A DNA stretch of 64,000 nt from Elusimicrobiota bacterium. GTDB lineage: Bacteria > Elusimicrobiota > Elusimicrobia > FEN-1173. The stretch is taken from the NCBI GenBank assembly GCA_016715645.1, contig JADJZR010000007.1, positions 141,994 to 205,993 of the forward strand. Reading direction: 5' to 3'. Below the pieces are notes generated by a model, which searched no databases, was not told the DNA's origin, and saw only the letters and a program-made list of their open reading frames with translations. Position numbers and translations under genes: made by a program. Of this stretch, positions 1 to 7,298 are shown piece after piece (within the stretch, counting starts at the first letter, position 1; every line of letters begins with the position of its first letter).

Positions 1-108
1 CTCAACTTCAAAAACAGAGTTCCCCCAGAATTCAACCCCAACTCCCCTTGTCTCCTTTGCGTTCCCACCCGCCTCTTTTGATGGTTACGGTACACTTGAG
101 TTTGTTCC

Positions 109-133
109 TGTCCTGTCGCGTCAAAACGGGACA
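109..133 (+). repeat. Left terminal inverted repeat of the IS
   Basis: It matches the reverse complement of 2410-2435 apart from one mismatch and a one-base indel. Each repeat is itself slightly palindromic, starting TGTCC and ending GGACA. Confidence 0.8.
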
Positions 134-276
134 AATGGGAAGGCAAAGCGGGACACCCCGGACGAGCCTAAAAAACAGCCCCGGACGTGCAATGGGTCCC
201 GCCTTCCCGGTGGGCCCCTCAAGGGGTCGGCTCCAACCGCGGGAAGTGGGTGATGAGACTTTTTCAGAATAGCTGG

Positions 277-495
277 CTAAATGGGTTTCGAGCCGCTCGC
301 ACCGCCAGGGGAACTTGACGACGGTCGCGCGTGGTAAGCCTTGCATCTCTCCCAGATATATTCGAAATAGACCCTCGGAAATTCACGCCGCAAATAGGTC
401 GACACCATCTCCGTCAGGGTCGTTCCCCGCTTGTGAGCCTCTCGTTCCAATGGGTCATATAGCTCGTCAGCCAGGTGGACAACCAGCCGTTTCAT
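277..495 (-). CDS. Small ribbon-helix-helix-like protein inside the IS
   Basis: This 72-residue protein starts at an ATG that overlaps the transposase stop codon (ATGA), so it is probably translated together with the transposase. The N-terminal 40 residues (MKRLVVHLADELYDPLER then AHKRGTTLTEMVSTYLRREF) have the strand-then-two-helices pattern of CopG/Arc-type DNA-binding proteins. The tail is rich in serine, proline and glycine. It lies between the transposase and the left inverted repeat. By inference it could repress transposase expression or help at the IS ends; nothing in the sequence proves either role. The frame also stays open upstream of this ATG, but that part overlaps the transposase and does not look protein-like. 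Confidence 0.6.
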   Translation of the reverse strand: MKRLVVHLADELYDPLEREAHKRGTTLTEMVSTYLRREFPRVYFEYIWERCKAYHARPSSSSPGGASGSKPI

Positions 496-1802
496 GGCCG
501 CGTCTCCCTCTCCGGGGGCAAAGACCTCCGACGTGTCTGCGGCACAATAAAGTGCGCCAGCGTGCTCCCCCGCCAAATCACGGAAATCTCCGTGTGCGGC
601 CGCCGTGGCCCCGTCGGCAGGCGCAGGGCCACCGTCACGGTCTGGCGGATGGGCGCGCCTTTGGGAATTCTCCATGTTTGACCACCGAATTCGATGCTCC
701 CCGTCTTGTCCACCACACGCTCGTAATGCAACGAGAAAACAAGATCCATCGGCGTTTTGGCCGGAATATCGTTCAAATAGGCCCGCCCGTCCTCCAAGGC
801 TTTCTTCCATCGTTTATCCGGAATTTCTCCCGTCTCCGCATGCGGGTGTTTCTCGTTGTAGAACGCCACCTCCTCACGCAAGAGCTCGTTGGCTTTCGCC
901 AGAGTCGTGATCTTGTATCGTTCGCACAAATACGGAACTCTCGACTGAAAATACCCAAACCGTTTTTCAATTTTTCCCTTCGATTCTGGACGGCGGGGCC
1001 CCGCCAATTTCAACGTGATGTCCAAACTCTTCAGTGCCCGCGAAAACTGCGTGTGACCTTCTGTCGACGGGGCAAAGATGCTGTGGTTGTCGGTGTAATA
1101 GGCCAACGGACATCCAAAGAGCTCCACCGTCGATCGCACAGTTTGCAGGTGGTTCCAGGACGTGTCCTGCTCCACCAGAATCGCGCCCACTACCTTGCGA
1201 CTGTGGTCGTCTTCCGTCATGATCAGCACATCGTTTCGTTGGCGCGCCGGAACCCACCCGTGAATGGAACTGTCGTGCTGGAACAGCATCCCGATTCCGC
1301 CCATCTCGAAGAGAATGAACGGTTTTCGACACGTGTCCACCGCAGGGTCGTAATACCCCTGCGCGATCGCCCACCGCCTCAGCGTATCCCGCTGAAACCG
1401 CTTGCCAAACCGTTGTTCGCACTGTTGCGCCAGAAACGCAAAGTTGTAATGCCCACGAAACGGCTTCGGCGCTTCTGTCCGAATGTAGTTCAACTCCTCT
1501 TCCAAATACCCGCGCACCTCCGATGGTAACCGCCCCGCCCCGGTTTCTGGGCGTTGATACAACCACCCTTCCCTCGCACCCTCCCGCCACGTTTTGAGCC
1601 ATCGGTCCTTCAGCACATACAACCGCGTTCGGCTGATCCCCAACCATTCCATCGCTTTGGCCGGCGGCATTTTCCTCAGTACGAACTGCTCCACGATGTT
1701 CCATACCGTCCGCCAGCTCATTCGCCGATGCAACTGGTCCCGACTCCGATGGGTTTTCACTCCCTTGCGTATCCGTTTCTCGTCCATGGGCCCCTCCTTC
1801 AT
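492..1802 (-). CDS. IS481-like DDE transposase (integrase core)
   Basis: The 436-residue protein should catalyse cutting and joining of the IS ends. The N-terminal 100 residues look like one or two helix-turn-helix DNA-binding segments (KAMEWLGISRTRLYVLKDRW). The integrase-core fold follows, with the likely catalytic acidic residues in HDSSIHGW (about residue 175), YTDNHSIF (about 237) and ESKGKIEKRFGYFQ (about 273). The C-terminal part resembles the DNA-binding barrel of this family. The ATG lies inside a run of six A residues and overlaps the end of the upstream frame, which suggests coupling. Length and motifs are complete, with no frameshift. Confidence 0.88.
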   Translation of the reverse strand: MKEGPMDEKRIRKGVKTHRSRDQLHRRMSWRTVWNIVEQFVLRKMPPAKAMEWLGISRTRLYVLKDRWLKTWREGAREGWLYQRPETGAGRLPSEVRGYLEEELNYIRTEAPKPFRGHYNFAFLAQQCEQRFGKRFQRDTLRRWAIAQGYYDPAVDTCRKPFILFEMGGIGMLFQHDSSIHGWVPARQRNDVLIMTEDDHSRKVVGAILVEQDTSWNHLQTVRSTVELFGCPLAYYTDNHSIFAPSTEGHTQFSRALKSLDITLKLAGPRRPESKGKIEKRFGYFQSRVPYLCERYKITTLAKANELLREEVAFYNEKHPHAETGEIPDKRWKKALEDGRAYLNDIPAKTPMDLVFSLHYERVVDKTGSIEFGGQTWRIPKGAPIRQTVTVALRLPTGPRRPHTEISVIWRGSTLAHFIVPQTRRRSLPPERETRP

Positions 1803-2277
1803 TTTTTAACTCGGGGCGCATTCTCTCACCTTCTCGGTGCGCACGTCCATCTCTTTTGTTTTTGCAATCTTCATTGCGACCAGGGACATCCTCAATCCCC
1901 TTTGTTTTTGCAATCACGCCAAGAGATTCGATTCGACGCATCTTTTCGCTGTGAATCCATTCCAATCCCCTTGGTTTTGCAATCACGCCCCTTTTTTCCC
2001 GATTTCGCCTTCTTTGGTCTTCTCGGTTTCGCTCCACCGCGGCCGGGTGTTTGTTTCGCCACTCCCGCCAATACCCCGGATTCTTTTTGCGCCACGCCGC
2101 TCTCTTCTCCGCGCTCGCGCCTACGCTCAATGGATTTTTCTCTCGCCACAGGCGCCACAATTCAAGCGCCCTCGCTTTTCGGCAGGATTCCTTTGAACAG
2201 ACTTTTTGTCGTCGATGGGATCGGCTATACGGGGAGAACAGCTCGCCGCAGACGCGGCACGTCTTTCGTCTCTTCAT
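1800..2277 (-). CDS. Cysteine-rich small protein upstream of the transposase
   Basis: The first protein encoded in the IS starts MKRRKTCRVCGELFSPYS and has C-x2-C followed by KVCSKESC, a likely zinc-binding knuckle. A strongly basic stretch with repeated W-R-x-N-P-like motifs follows (WRLWREKNP, YWREWRNKHP). About 160 codons look like real protein. The frame runs into the transposase start at TTAAAAAATGAAGG and stays open as far as 967, but the downstream part is a shadow of the transposase. The true C-terminus is therefore uncertain; a -1 slip on the A run would end it at once at TGA. The function is unknown; DNA or RNA binding is plausible from composition. Confidence 0.5.
1893..1989. repeat. 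Two near-identical 27-28 bp copies, 70 bp apart
   Basis: The motif CAATCCCCTTTGTTTTTGCA then ATCACGCC occurs at 1893-1920 and again, with small changes, at 1963-1989. A weaker third copy of the GTTTTTGCAATC core lies at 1856-1869. The repeats fall inside the cysteine-rich frame and give its GVIAK...G.E protein repeats. They may be a small tandem expansion or binding sites within the IS. Confidence 0.55.
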
Positions 2278-2409
2278 GGGGGTTCACATCCCCATCAAGA
2301 TTACAGCTTTATTTTATCGGGAACACCGGGGTAGAGAGGAACTTCCTTGACCCTTCTTTTGAAACCTTTCAGAAAGAACCTGTCAAAAATTTAGACCAGC
2401 GCTGAACCC

Positions 2410-2435
2410 TGTCCCGTTTTCAACGCGACAGGACA
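2410..2435 (-). repeat. Right terminal inverted repeat of the IS
   Basis: This is the partner of 109-133. Read on the minus strand it begins TGTCCTGTCGCGTTG and ends AACGGGACA. It marks the outer boundary of the insertion sequence on the side of the toxin/antitoxin pair. Confidence 0.8.
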
Positions 2436-2563
2436 AGACGGATTACACAGTGTTTCAACCAGGTTCTTCAGGCGATTTGAGCACGATTTTGTGTTGGTAG
2501 CGGGGCCGGCACTGAGACTGAATCCGGGACGTGTGTGTTCCCGCAGGGAGGAAGGCTTTCTTG

Positions 2564-2569
2564 TATAAT
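2564..2569 (+). promoter_or_regulatory. Possible -10 box for the toxin/antitoxin pair
   Basis: A perfect TATAAT lies 38 bp before the antitoxin ATG, preceded directly by TTG. No good -35 box is seen 16-18 bp upstream. The rest of 2436-2607 shows no other feature. Confidence 0.4.
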
Positions 2570-2607
2570 TTCTTCGTGGTCAAGTCGTTCACTCGGGGGG
2601 AGTATCC

Positions 2608-2904
2608 ATGGCCAACTCAATCAAAAAAAATCTGATCCCTTTTGCCGCGAAATACGTCTGGTGGAAATCTCCCGACGAAGCGATTGAATACCCAGAACGC
2701 GTGGTGGCCTATGTGCTGAATTCAGGGACTTTTGAAGATGTTCAAAAAATTGTCGGCCTTATGGGCGAAGACTACTTGAGAGGGGTAGTGGAACGCGCGG
2801 AGGTTGGGTGGTTTAATGAAAGATCGTGGCACTACTGGCACTATCGGCTGGGGATGGCCAAACCAAACGAAGTCCCCGAAATGAAACGGCGGAGAGTCGC
2901 TTGA
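2608..2904 (+). CDS. Antitoxin-like protein paired with an AbiEii-family nucleotidyltransferase
   Basis: This is a 98-residue protein with the layout of small proteins that commonly precede AbiEii/AbiGii-type nucleotidyltransferases: FAAKYVWWKSPDEAIEYPER, then VLNSGTFEDVQKIVGLMGED, then ERSWHYWHYRLGM. It starts at an ATG after GGGGGGAG. Its stop codon overlaps the TTG start of the next gene. By family knowledge such proteins act as the antitoxin of a two-gene module; here that rests on pairing and sequence pattern alone. It is one of the few plus-strand genes in the window and sits next to an insertion sequence, as expected of mobile accessory genes. Confidence 0.6.
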   Translation: MANSIKKNLIPFAAKYVWWKSPDEAIEYPERVVAYVLNSGTFEDVQKIVGLMGEDYLRGVVERAEVGWFNERSWHYWHYRLGMAKPNEVPEMKRRRVA

Positions 2905-3596
2905 TAAAAAGATTCAAACCTATTAAACGCGTATTGCCGAAAGCCCAGTTGAGCCTCTGGCCTCAATTAAAACCCACAACGACTCTTGGCCTTGTGTTGT
3001 ATGGCGGTACAGCCATCGCCCTTCGACTTGGACATCGCTCGTCGGTTGATTTCGATTTCTTCACGAGCGCCCCTTTGGATAAAAAAGCGATTCGTGACCG
3101 CCTCCCAATAGTGAACCGGGGCGAAGTGACCCAAGAAGATCCAAACACGTTAAGCCTCCTTACTCATCCGGTTGGCCTCGAAAGCTCGAACGTAAAATTA
3201 TCTTTTTTTGGCGGGCTTCGTCTGGGACGCGTGGGAACACCGGAGAGAACGCAAGATGAGGTTCTCGATGTGGCCTCCTTGGACGACTTAATGGCAACGA
3301 AGTTGGTCGTTATTATGAACCGCATCGAATCAAAAGATTACCAGGACATTGCGGCCATGATTAGCGCCGGTGTGCGGTTGGATAAGGGGCTCGCGACCGC
3401 GACCTTAATGCACCCCCACGCTTTTCAACCTCAAGAAAGCCTACGCGCGTTGACTTTTTTTGAGGGGGGAGATTTGAAAAAACTCTCTCGGTCCGAAAAA
3501 ACGACCCTTATCGAAGCATCACGGAGTGTTCGAGACCTCCCACCCCTCCCACCCCTGACCCCCTATTTGGGGACTGAACCTCTTCTCTCTGAATAA
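2901..3596 (+). CDS. AbiEii/AbiGii-family nucleotidyltransferase (probable toxin)
   Basis: The family signature of a nucleotidyltransferase fold is clear: LVLYGGTAIALRLGHRSSVDFDFF, with the GG(T/S) turn and the DFD metal-binding acidic residues, and later DVASLDDLMATKL and KDYQDIAAM. I chose the TTG at 2901 because it overlaps the antitoxin stop (TTGA) and has GGAGAG 5-6 bp upstream; an upstream in-frame GTG/ATG-type extension would run through the antitoxin gene. The protein has 231 residues. Related enzymes block growth by modifying tRNA or other targets with nucleotides. The target here cannot be told from sequence. Confidence 0.75.
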   Translation: MIKRFKPIKRVLPKAQLSLWPQLKPTTTLGLVLYGGTAIALRLGHRSSVDFDFFTSAPLDKKAIRDRLPIVNRGEVTQEDPNTLSLLTHPVGLESSNVKLSFFGGLRLGRVGTPERTQDEVLDVASLDDLMATKLVVIMNRIESKDYQDIAAMISAGVRLDKGLATATLMHPHAFQPQESLRALTFFEGGDLKKLSRSEKTTLIEASRSVRDLPPLPPLTPYLGTEPLLSE

Positions 3597-3612
3597 TAAG
3601 GGCCCGCGCAGA

Positions 3613-3731
3613 AATAAGTTGAACATCTGGCCGAGTTGATTTTGAGCCGAGCCGACGCGACGAGAGGCGAGCATACCGTGGGGTATGTAAGCCGAGCGAC
3701 ACAAAGGCGCAGGCCAAATGTTGAAGTTATT
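3613..3731. repeat. Large imperfect inverted repeat (119 bp) between genes
   Basis: The outer arms at 3613-3632 and 3712-3731 match at 17 of 20 positions as an inverted repeat (AATAAGTTGAACATCTGGCC on the left). The inner arms GCATACC (3671-3677) and GGTATGT (3682-3688) surround a 4-base loop. The middle pairs less well (GCCGAGC on both sides). It looks like a palindromic intergenic repeat, MITE-like or REP-like. It lies where the plus-strand toxin gene and the minus-strand helicase gene converge. The rest of 3597-3841 holds nothing else I can recognise. Confidence 0.6.
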
Positions 3732-3841
3732 ATTGAACGGCTCCTAAGGGCCTGTGACGACGTGACCGATGATCAACGCCAGCAAGGGCCCAAATCTTTG
3801 CAACAAGTTTGGAACGCGCTTCGTAGAAAGGGTGGGAAGAT

Positions 3842-5821
3842 TCACGGAGACATCCATTCCCAGGCACTGCGGTGTTCGCCGTGGGTTTGGACATAATCGA
3901 GGAACGCTTCGTAGAATTTGTGGCGGCCGATGGTGGCGGAATCGCCGACCACAATCAACAGACGACGCGCGCGGGTCATGGCCACGTTCATTCGGCGGGT
4001 GTCCGACAGAAAACCCACTTCTCCGGTTTCGTTCGACCGCACCAAAGATAAAAGAATAACCTCTTTCTCCCGGCCCTGGAACCCGTCCACGGTTCCCACC
4101 TCCAGTTTCGGGGGCACCGCGTGCCTTAACTTTCGCACCTGGGCCGCGTAGGGGCTGATCAACGCCGCCCAATGGGGTTTCACGCCCGCTTCAGCCAGTT
4201 CGTCCCATAACTTCAACACCAGGCGGGCTTCACCCTCGTTTTCCCGGCTGTCCAACAGCTCGTTCCACGTTTCCGAATAACCCGTCCCGGCGGTGTCGAT
4301 AAAAATCAGCCGTGCGCCGGTCAAACCCGTCGGTGTCACGTGGGGGATGTCCAAAAGCGAATGATCTTTCACGGTGTCGTGGGCGATCAGTTGATTTTTA
4401 TAAAACTGCGCCGACGAAAAACCCATAATTTGTTCGTTCATCCGATACTGGACGCGCAACAGGGTTTGAAGTTGGTCCGGCAAAGTGGGCTGGAGCCGTT
4501 CCATCAGCGTGGTGCGAAGGCCACGGTCCCCGGCTTCTTGGGAATGGATCGTGGGCGGCAACTGCAACGGGTCCCCCGCCATCACCACTTTGCCCGCCAA
4601 CAAAATCGGGATCCACGACAGGGGTTCCGTGGATTGGCTGGCTTCGTCCATGCACACCAAATCAAACCGTTCCGAGGCCAAGATCTGCCCGATCCCCCCA
4701 TGGGTCGCCAGCACCACATCCGCTTGATGAATGATCCGCTTTGAAATGGATTTTTCCATGGCCCGGGCTTCTTTCCAGAGGGCTTTGATTTCTTTCTTCA
4801 GCGCCTTGTCTTCTTCCATGGTCAATCGCCCGTGTTTGCGCAGACGTTGAACCGCCAGCCGTTCGCGATCTTGGTCCATGAGTCGAATCACTTTTTGGTC
4901 CGGATGTTCGTCCAGTTGGGCCATCAGGGTGGCGTGACGCAAATTCTCTAAAATCCTCGCCGGGTGGCCCAACCGGACCACGTTCAGGCCCGCGTCCAAT
5001 AACTTTTCCAACATGTTATCCACCGCAATGTTCGACGGCGCCGTGGCCAGCACGGATTTCCCTTGGGCCACCGTTTGGCGAATGATCTCGGCCAACACGG
5101 TGGTTTTGCCCGTCCCCGGCGGCCCATGAACCAGCGCAATATCCCGTGCCGCCAAAGCCGACCGCACAGCCTGCCGTTGAAACTCGTTAAGCCGTTCGTT
5201 AAAAAACGGTCCTGACACCGACGAGGGGGGAGCAGCGTTTTCTGGGACGGTGACATTCAAGTCCCTCACCTGTCCCTTCGGGACATCCTCTCCCAAGGGG
5301 AGAGGAATGGCCTGGCCCAAGGCCGGGGGCCTGTTGCCGAGCAGGATGTCGCGCAGTTCGCCCAGCCGACCCTTTTCGCGCAAGGCAATGTCCAACGCCC
5401 GGCGCATGCGCTTGTAGGTGGCGTCGGATCCCAGCAAATCAATCCGGCATTTTCCCGTGGGTTCTTCCAACAAATCGTCGTTAAGAGCCACGGTCACGCG
5501 GTAATCTTCCACGGAATATAACGTCCCGTCCCTGGAAAAGTCACCGTTCACAAACGTCACCCGCACCAGGTCGCCCTGGTCCATGGCATGAAACGGGGAG
5601 AGGGCTTCGCCCTGGGCTGGACGGGTGAGCACAAGAAGGGGCATGTTGCCCACGCCCACGTCCCGTTGCTCAATGGTCAGTCGGGTCACCGTTTTGCCCA
5701 ACTGCTCGCGCATCTCAACGGGCCAACGGTCCAGTTCCCGTTTGTTTTCCTCTTTTTCCGCCTCCCGCTCCATTTCGAGCAGGTCCATGAGGGTGTTAAA
5801 ATGAAGATCGGGATCGATCAT
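3842..5821 (-). CDS. UPF1/IGHMBP2-like superfamily I helicase
   Basis: This 659-residue helicase carries a full SF1 motif set: Walker A HGPPGTGKTTV near residue 233, DEASQSTEP (Walker B) near 394, GDPLQLPPT (motif III), QYRMNE (motif IV), VDGFQGREKEVILLS (motif V) and MNVAMTRAR (motif VI). The N-terminal 200 residues resemble the barrel-and-stalk region of the IGHMBP2/SMUBP-2 group that binds RNA or DNA. The ATG overlaps the stop of the DUF4325 gene (ATGA), making it the third gene of a coupled operon. The family acts on nucleic acids with 5'-3' polarity. Here the operon partners suggest a regulated or conflict-related role rather than housekeeping; that is inference. Confidence 0.85.
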   Translation of the reverse strand: MIDPDLHFNTLMDLLEMEREAEKEENKRELDRWPVEMREQLGKTVTRLTIEQRDVGVGNMPLLVLTRPAQGEALSPFHAMDQGDLVRVTFVNGDFSRDGTLYSVEDYRVTVALNDDLLEEPTGKCRIDLLGSDATYKRMRRALDIALREKGRLGELRDILLGNRPPALGQAIPLPLGEDVPKGQVRDLNVTVPENAAPPSSVSGPFFNERLNEFQRQAVRSALAARDIALVHGPPGTGKTTVLAEIIRQTVAQGKSVLATAPSNIAVDNMLEKLLDAGLNVVRLGHPARILENLRHATLMAQLDEHPDQKVIRLMDQDRERLAVQRLRKHGRLTMEEDKALKKEIKALWKEARAMEKSISKRIIHQADVVLATHGGIGQILASERFDLVCMDEASQSTEPLSWIPILLAGKVVMAGDPLQLPPTIHSQEAGDRGLRTTLMERLQPTLPDQLQTLLRVQYRMNEQIMGFSSAQFYKNQLIAHDTVKDHSLLDIPHVTPTGLTGARLIFIDTAGTGYSETWNELLDSRENEGEARLVLKLWDELAEAGVKPHWAALISPYAAQVRKLRHAVPPKLEVGTVDGFQGREKEVILLSLVRSNETGEVGFLSDTRRMNVAMTRARRLLIVVGDSATIGRHKFYEAFLDYVQTHGEHRSAWEWMSP

Positions 5822-6099
5822 GGGGAAGGGCGATGGGTCGCATCAATGATTTTCAATGACTCGATCACAGACAGGTTATCGGTTGGCAGGCAAATAACTC
5901 TTTCCTTTCCGAAATCATTTTGGAGAGACGTGAGCACTTCGTCGAGCCAGGAAGGACCGACGGCCAAAACCCCGCTGAAATCCAGTTCGACCTTCTCACG
6001 GGGCCCCGGACGGAGGGTGGACTTCATGACAAGGGCCGCCTCTCGCCCGGCCGGGCGCGATGACAGAATTGTTCCGAATTTTTTAATTTGGATTTTCAT
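5818..6099 (-). CDS. DUF4325 STAS-like domain protein
   Basis: The 93-residue protein reads as a single STAS-like domain of the DUF4325 type: alternating strands and helices with ELDFSGVLAVGPSWLDEVLTS, where the SFAV/SWLDE turn corresponds to the conserved F-x-S-x-D region of this family. I chose the ATG at 6099 because it overlaps the upstream stop (ATGA); a longer frame exists but runs back through the upstream gene. DUF4325 proteins often sit beside a histidine-kinase-type ATPase, in the way SpoIIAA sits beside SpoIIAB. A partner-switching role with the gene upstream is therefore likely, and the helicase downstream would be the third member. Confidence 0.75.
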   Translation of the reverse strand: MKIQIKKFGTILSSRPAGREAALVMKSTLRPGPREKVELDFSGVLAVGPSWLDEVLTSLQNDFGKERVICLPTDNLSVIESLKIIDATHRPSP

Positions 6100-6881
6100 T
6101 TCAGACTCCACACGACCAGCGTAACGGTGCCCGGCCAGGGGGTGGTCGGCTTCTCTAAATAGGATCGGCATTCCGGCCCCAAAGGTCCGTAATCGACAAG
6201 GCCTTGCCCTGAACGGCAGGCAATACCGCACTGGGGATACAACGAGAGGGTTCCCCTGACAAACTTTAGACCATTTCCCCTATTTTCGGGGGCTCGGCCA
6301 GAAATAACCTGCTCAAACGCCACACGCAGAGCCTCTTGCTCGCCCACTATTTTCGGCAACACGCGCTCAATGGATCGGAATATTCCCTGCCCCCGGTCAG
6401 CAATGAGTGTCCATGCTTTTTTTCCGGTCACCTGGATTTCGAACCAACATCCCGGGCTGTCCCTCCACTTTCCAAGATTGTGGTCAAAACAGTTGTTCCC
6501 AATCTCTCCAACAGCCGAGATAAGCAAGGGAATTTCACGATCCGACAGACCCTCTTTTGATAGGGCTGAAATTCGGGCCAACCGGCCCAAAAACACATCC
6601 CGGGATTCGCACACCCATTGCGAGGGACTTTGACCGGGAGGAGCGGCCGACGTCGCCCACCGGATGGCCGCATCGAATCGGGGAATCCCGGCGACGACAT
6701 AGCGCGTCGTGGGCCCCCGGCCCACCACCTCCAATTTTCCCGAAGAAAGCAAGGCGCGCAAATGGTAATGCACCGCCTGCGCGGTAACGCCCAGGTGACG
6801 AACCATCTCCACAGGCCGGACCCCCTCGGCGCACCGGGATCTGATCAGAGCCATGATTTTACGACGGGTGTCTGTTTTCAT
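6096..6881 (-). CDS. Winged-helix regulator fused to a histidine-kinase-type ATPase domain
   Basis: The 261-residue protein has an N-terminal winged-helix domain (residues 1-65, PVEMVRHLGVTAQAVHYHLR). A GHKL-type ATPase domain follows: N box AVGEIGNNCFDHN near residue 137, G1 box ADRGQGI near 170 and G2 box RGNGLKFV near 210. No phosphorylatable histidine domain or membrane segment is seen, so it is not a classical sensor kinase. It looks like a DNA-binding protein whose activity is tied to ATP binding and to the DUF4325 protein encoded next. A palindrome lies 4 bp upstream of its start codon, which suggests self-repression. The first of three overlapping genes. Confidence 0.75.
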   Translation of the reverse strand: MKTDTRRKIMALIRSRCAEGVRPVEMVRHLGVTAQAVHYHLRALLSSGKLEVVGRGPTTRYVVAGIPRFDAAIRWATSAAPPGQSPSQWVCESRDVFLGRLARISALSKEGLSDREIPLLISAVGEIGNNCFDHNLGKWRDSPGCWFEIQVTGKKAWTLIADRGQGIFRSIERVLPKIVGEQEALRVAFEQVISGRAPENRGNGLKFVRGTLSLYPQCGIACRSGQGLVDYGPLGPECRSYLEKPTTPWPGTVTLVVWSLK

Positions 6882-6884
6882 ATT

Positions 6885-6900
6885 TTATAGTTTACTATAA
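6885..6900. promoter_or_regulatory. Palindromic operator candidate before the three-gene operon
   Basis: The sequence TTATAGTTTACTATAA is a perfect inverted repeat: 7-bp arms around a 2-bp centre. It is 4 bp upstream of the ATG at 6881, and a second AT-rich stretch with TATAA elements lies beyond it at 6901-6915. A winged-helix dimer encoded by the first gene is the obvious candidate to bind it. Confidence 0.6.
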
Positions 6901-6941
6901 ATTATAAACAATAATACAACGTCGAGAACGGATTCCCATTA

Positions 6942-7298
6942 TCAGGGCCGTTGGATTTGAATACCGGCCCAGGCCAGGCCGGGAAGAGCGCGCTTTTTGA
7001 CAAGGACCGTCACTGAATTTAAACCGTAAGCGCCCAGCAACAGGTCGGCGGCTTGTTCGGCCACGGCTTCCGCCAGTTTAAATGTGCGGGGTTCCAACGT
7101 GTTTTTAAGTAACGAGCACGCCGCGGCGTAATCCACGGTGGCATCCAAGGAATCGGTTCGGCCCGCTTCGTTCAGCGGCAAATGCAGAGCCGCGTCCATT
7201 TCAATTCGTTGGGCAAAGGCCCGCTCGGCGTCGGTGCATCCCACTTTCAGCCACAGTTCAAGGCCGGACAAAATAATTTGGTCGGTTGGTTGAGTCAC
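6942..7298 (-). CDS. folB: Dihydroneopterin aldolase
   Basis: FolB converts 7,8-dihydroneopterin to the hydroxymethyl pterin used for folate synthesis. The 118-residue length is normal. The N-terminal IILSGLELWLKVGCTDAER matches the family start (G at the turn before the active-site region), the middle has DATVDYAAACSLL, and a conserved lysine lies in VTVLVKKRALPG. The start is GTG and overlaps the stop of the gene upstream (GTGA). No other folate gene is adjacent, so the neighbourhood does not help to explain its placement. Confidence 0.85.
   Translation of the reverse strand: MTQPTDQIILSGLELWLKVGCTDAERAFAQRIEMDAALHLPLNEAGRTDSLDATVDYAAACSLLKNTLEPRTFKLAEAVAEQAADLLLGAYGLNSVTVLVKKRALPGLAWAGIQIQRP

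Larger units (their letters stand above)
109..2435. mobile_element. IS481-like insertion sequence, about 2.3 kb, complete
   Basis: The segment is bounded by near-perfect inverted repeats of 25 and 26 bp that begin TGTCCTGTCGCGT and end in AACGGGACA; they differ by one base and one indel. TGT...ACA ends are typical of the IS481 family. Inside, on the minus strand, are a zinc-binding small protein, a DDE transposase and a ribbon-helix-helix-like protein, in that order of transcription. No target-site duplication is visible: the flanks read GTTCC on the left and AGACG on the right. That suggests an old insertion, a duplication lost by recombination, or slightly different true ends. The transposase frame is intact, so the element could still be active. 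Confidence 0.8.

Noticed and set aside
315..1529. Long plus-strand open frame across the transposase
   Set aside because: It is the complementary shadow of the transposase, with no motifs and a composition typical of antisense frames in GC-rich DNA.
967..1797. Continuation of the cysteine-rich IS frame as a longer protein
   Set aside because: Beyond 1800 it is an out-of-frame reading of the transposase; the sequence turns into low-complexity G/A/R-rich text without motifs.
1893..1989. CRISPR-like array
   Set aside because: Only two good copies with one 42-bp gap, inside a coding frame and without Cas genes.
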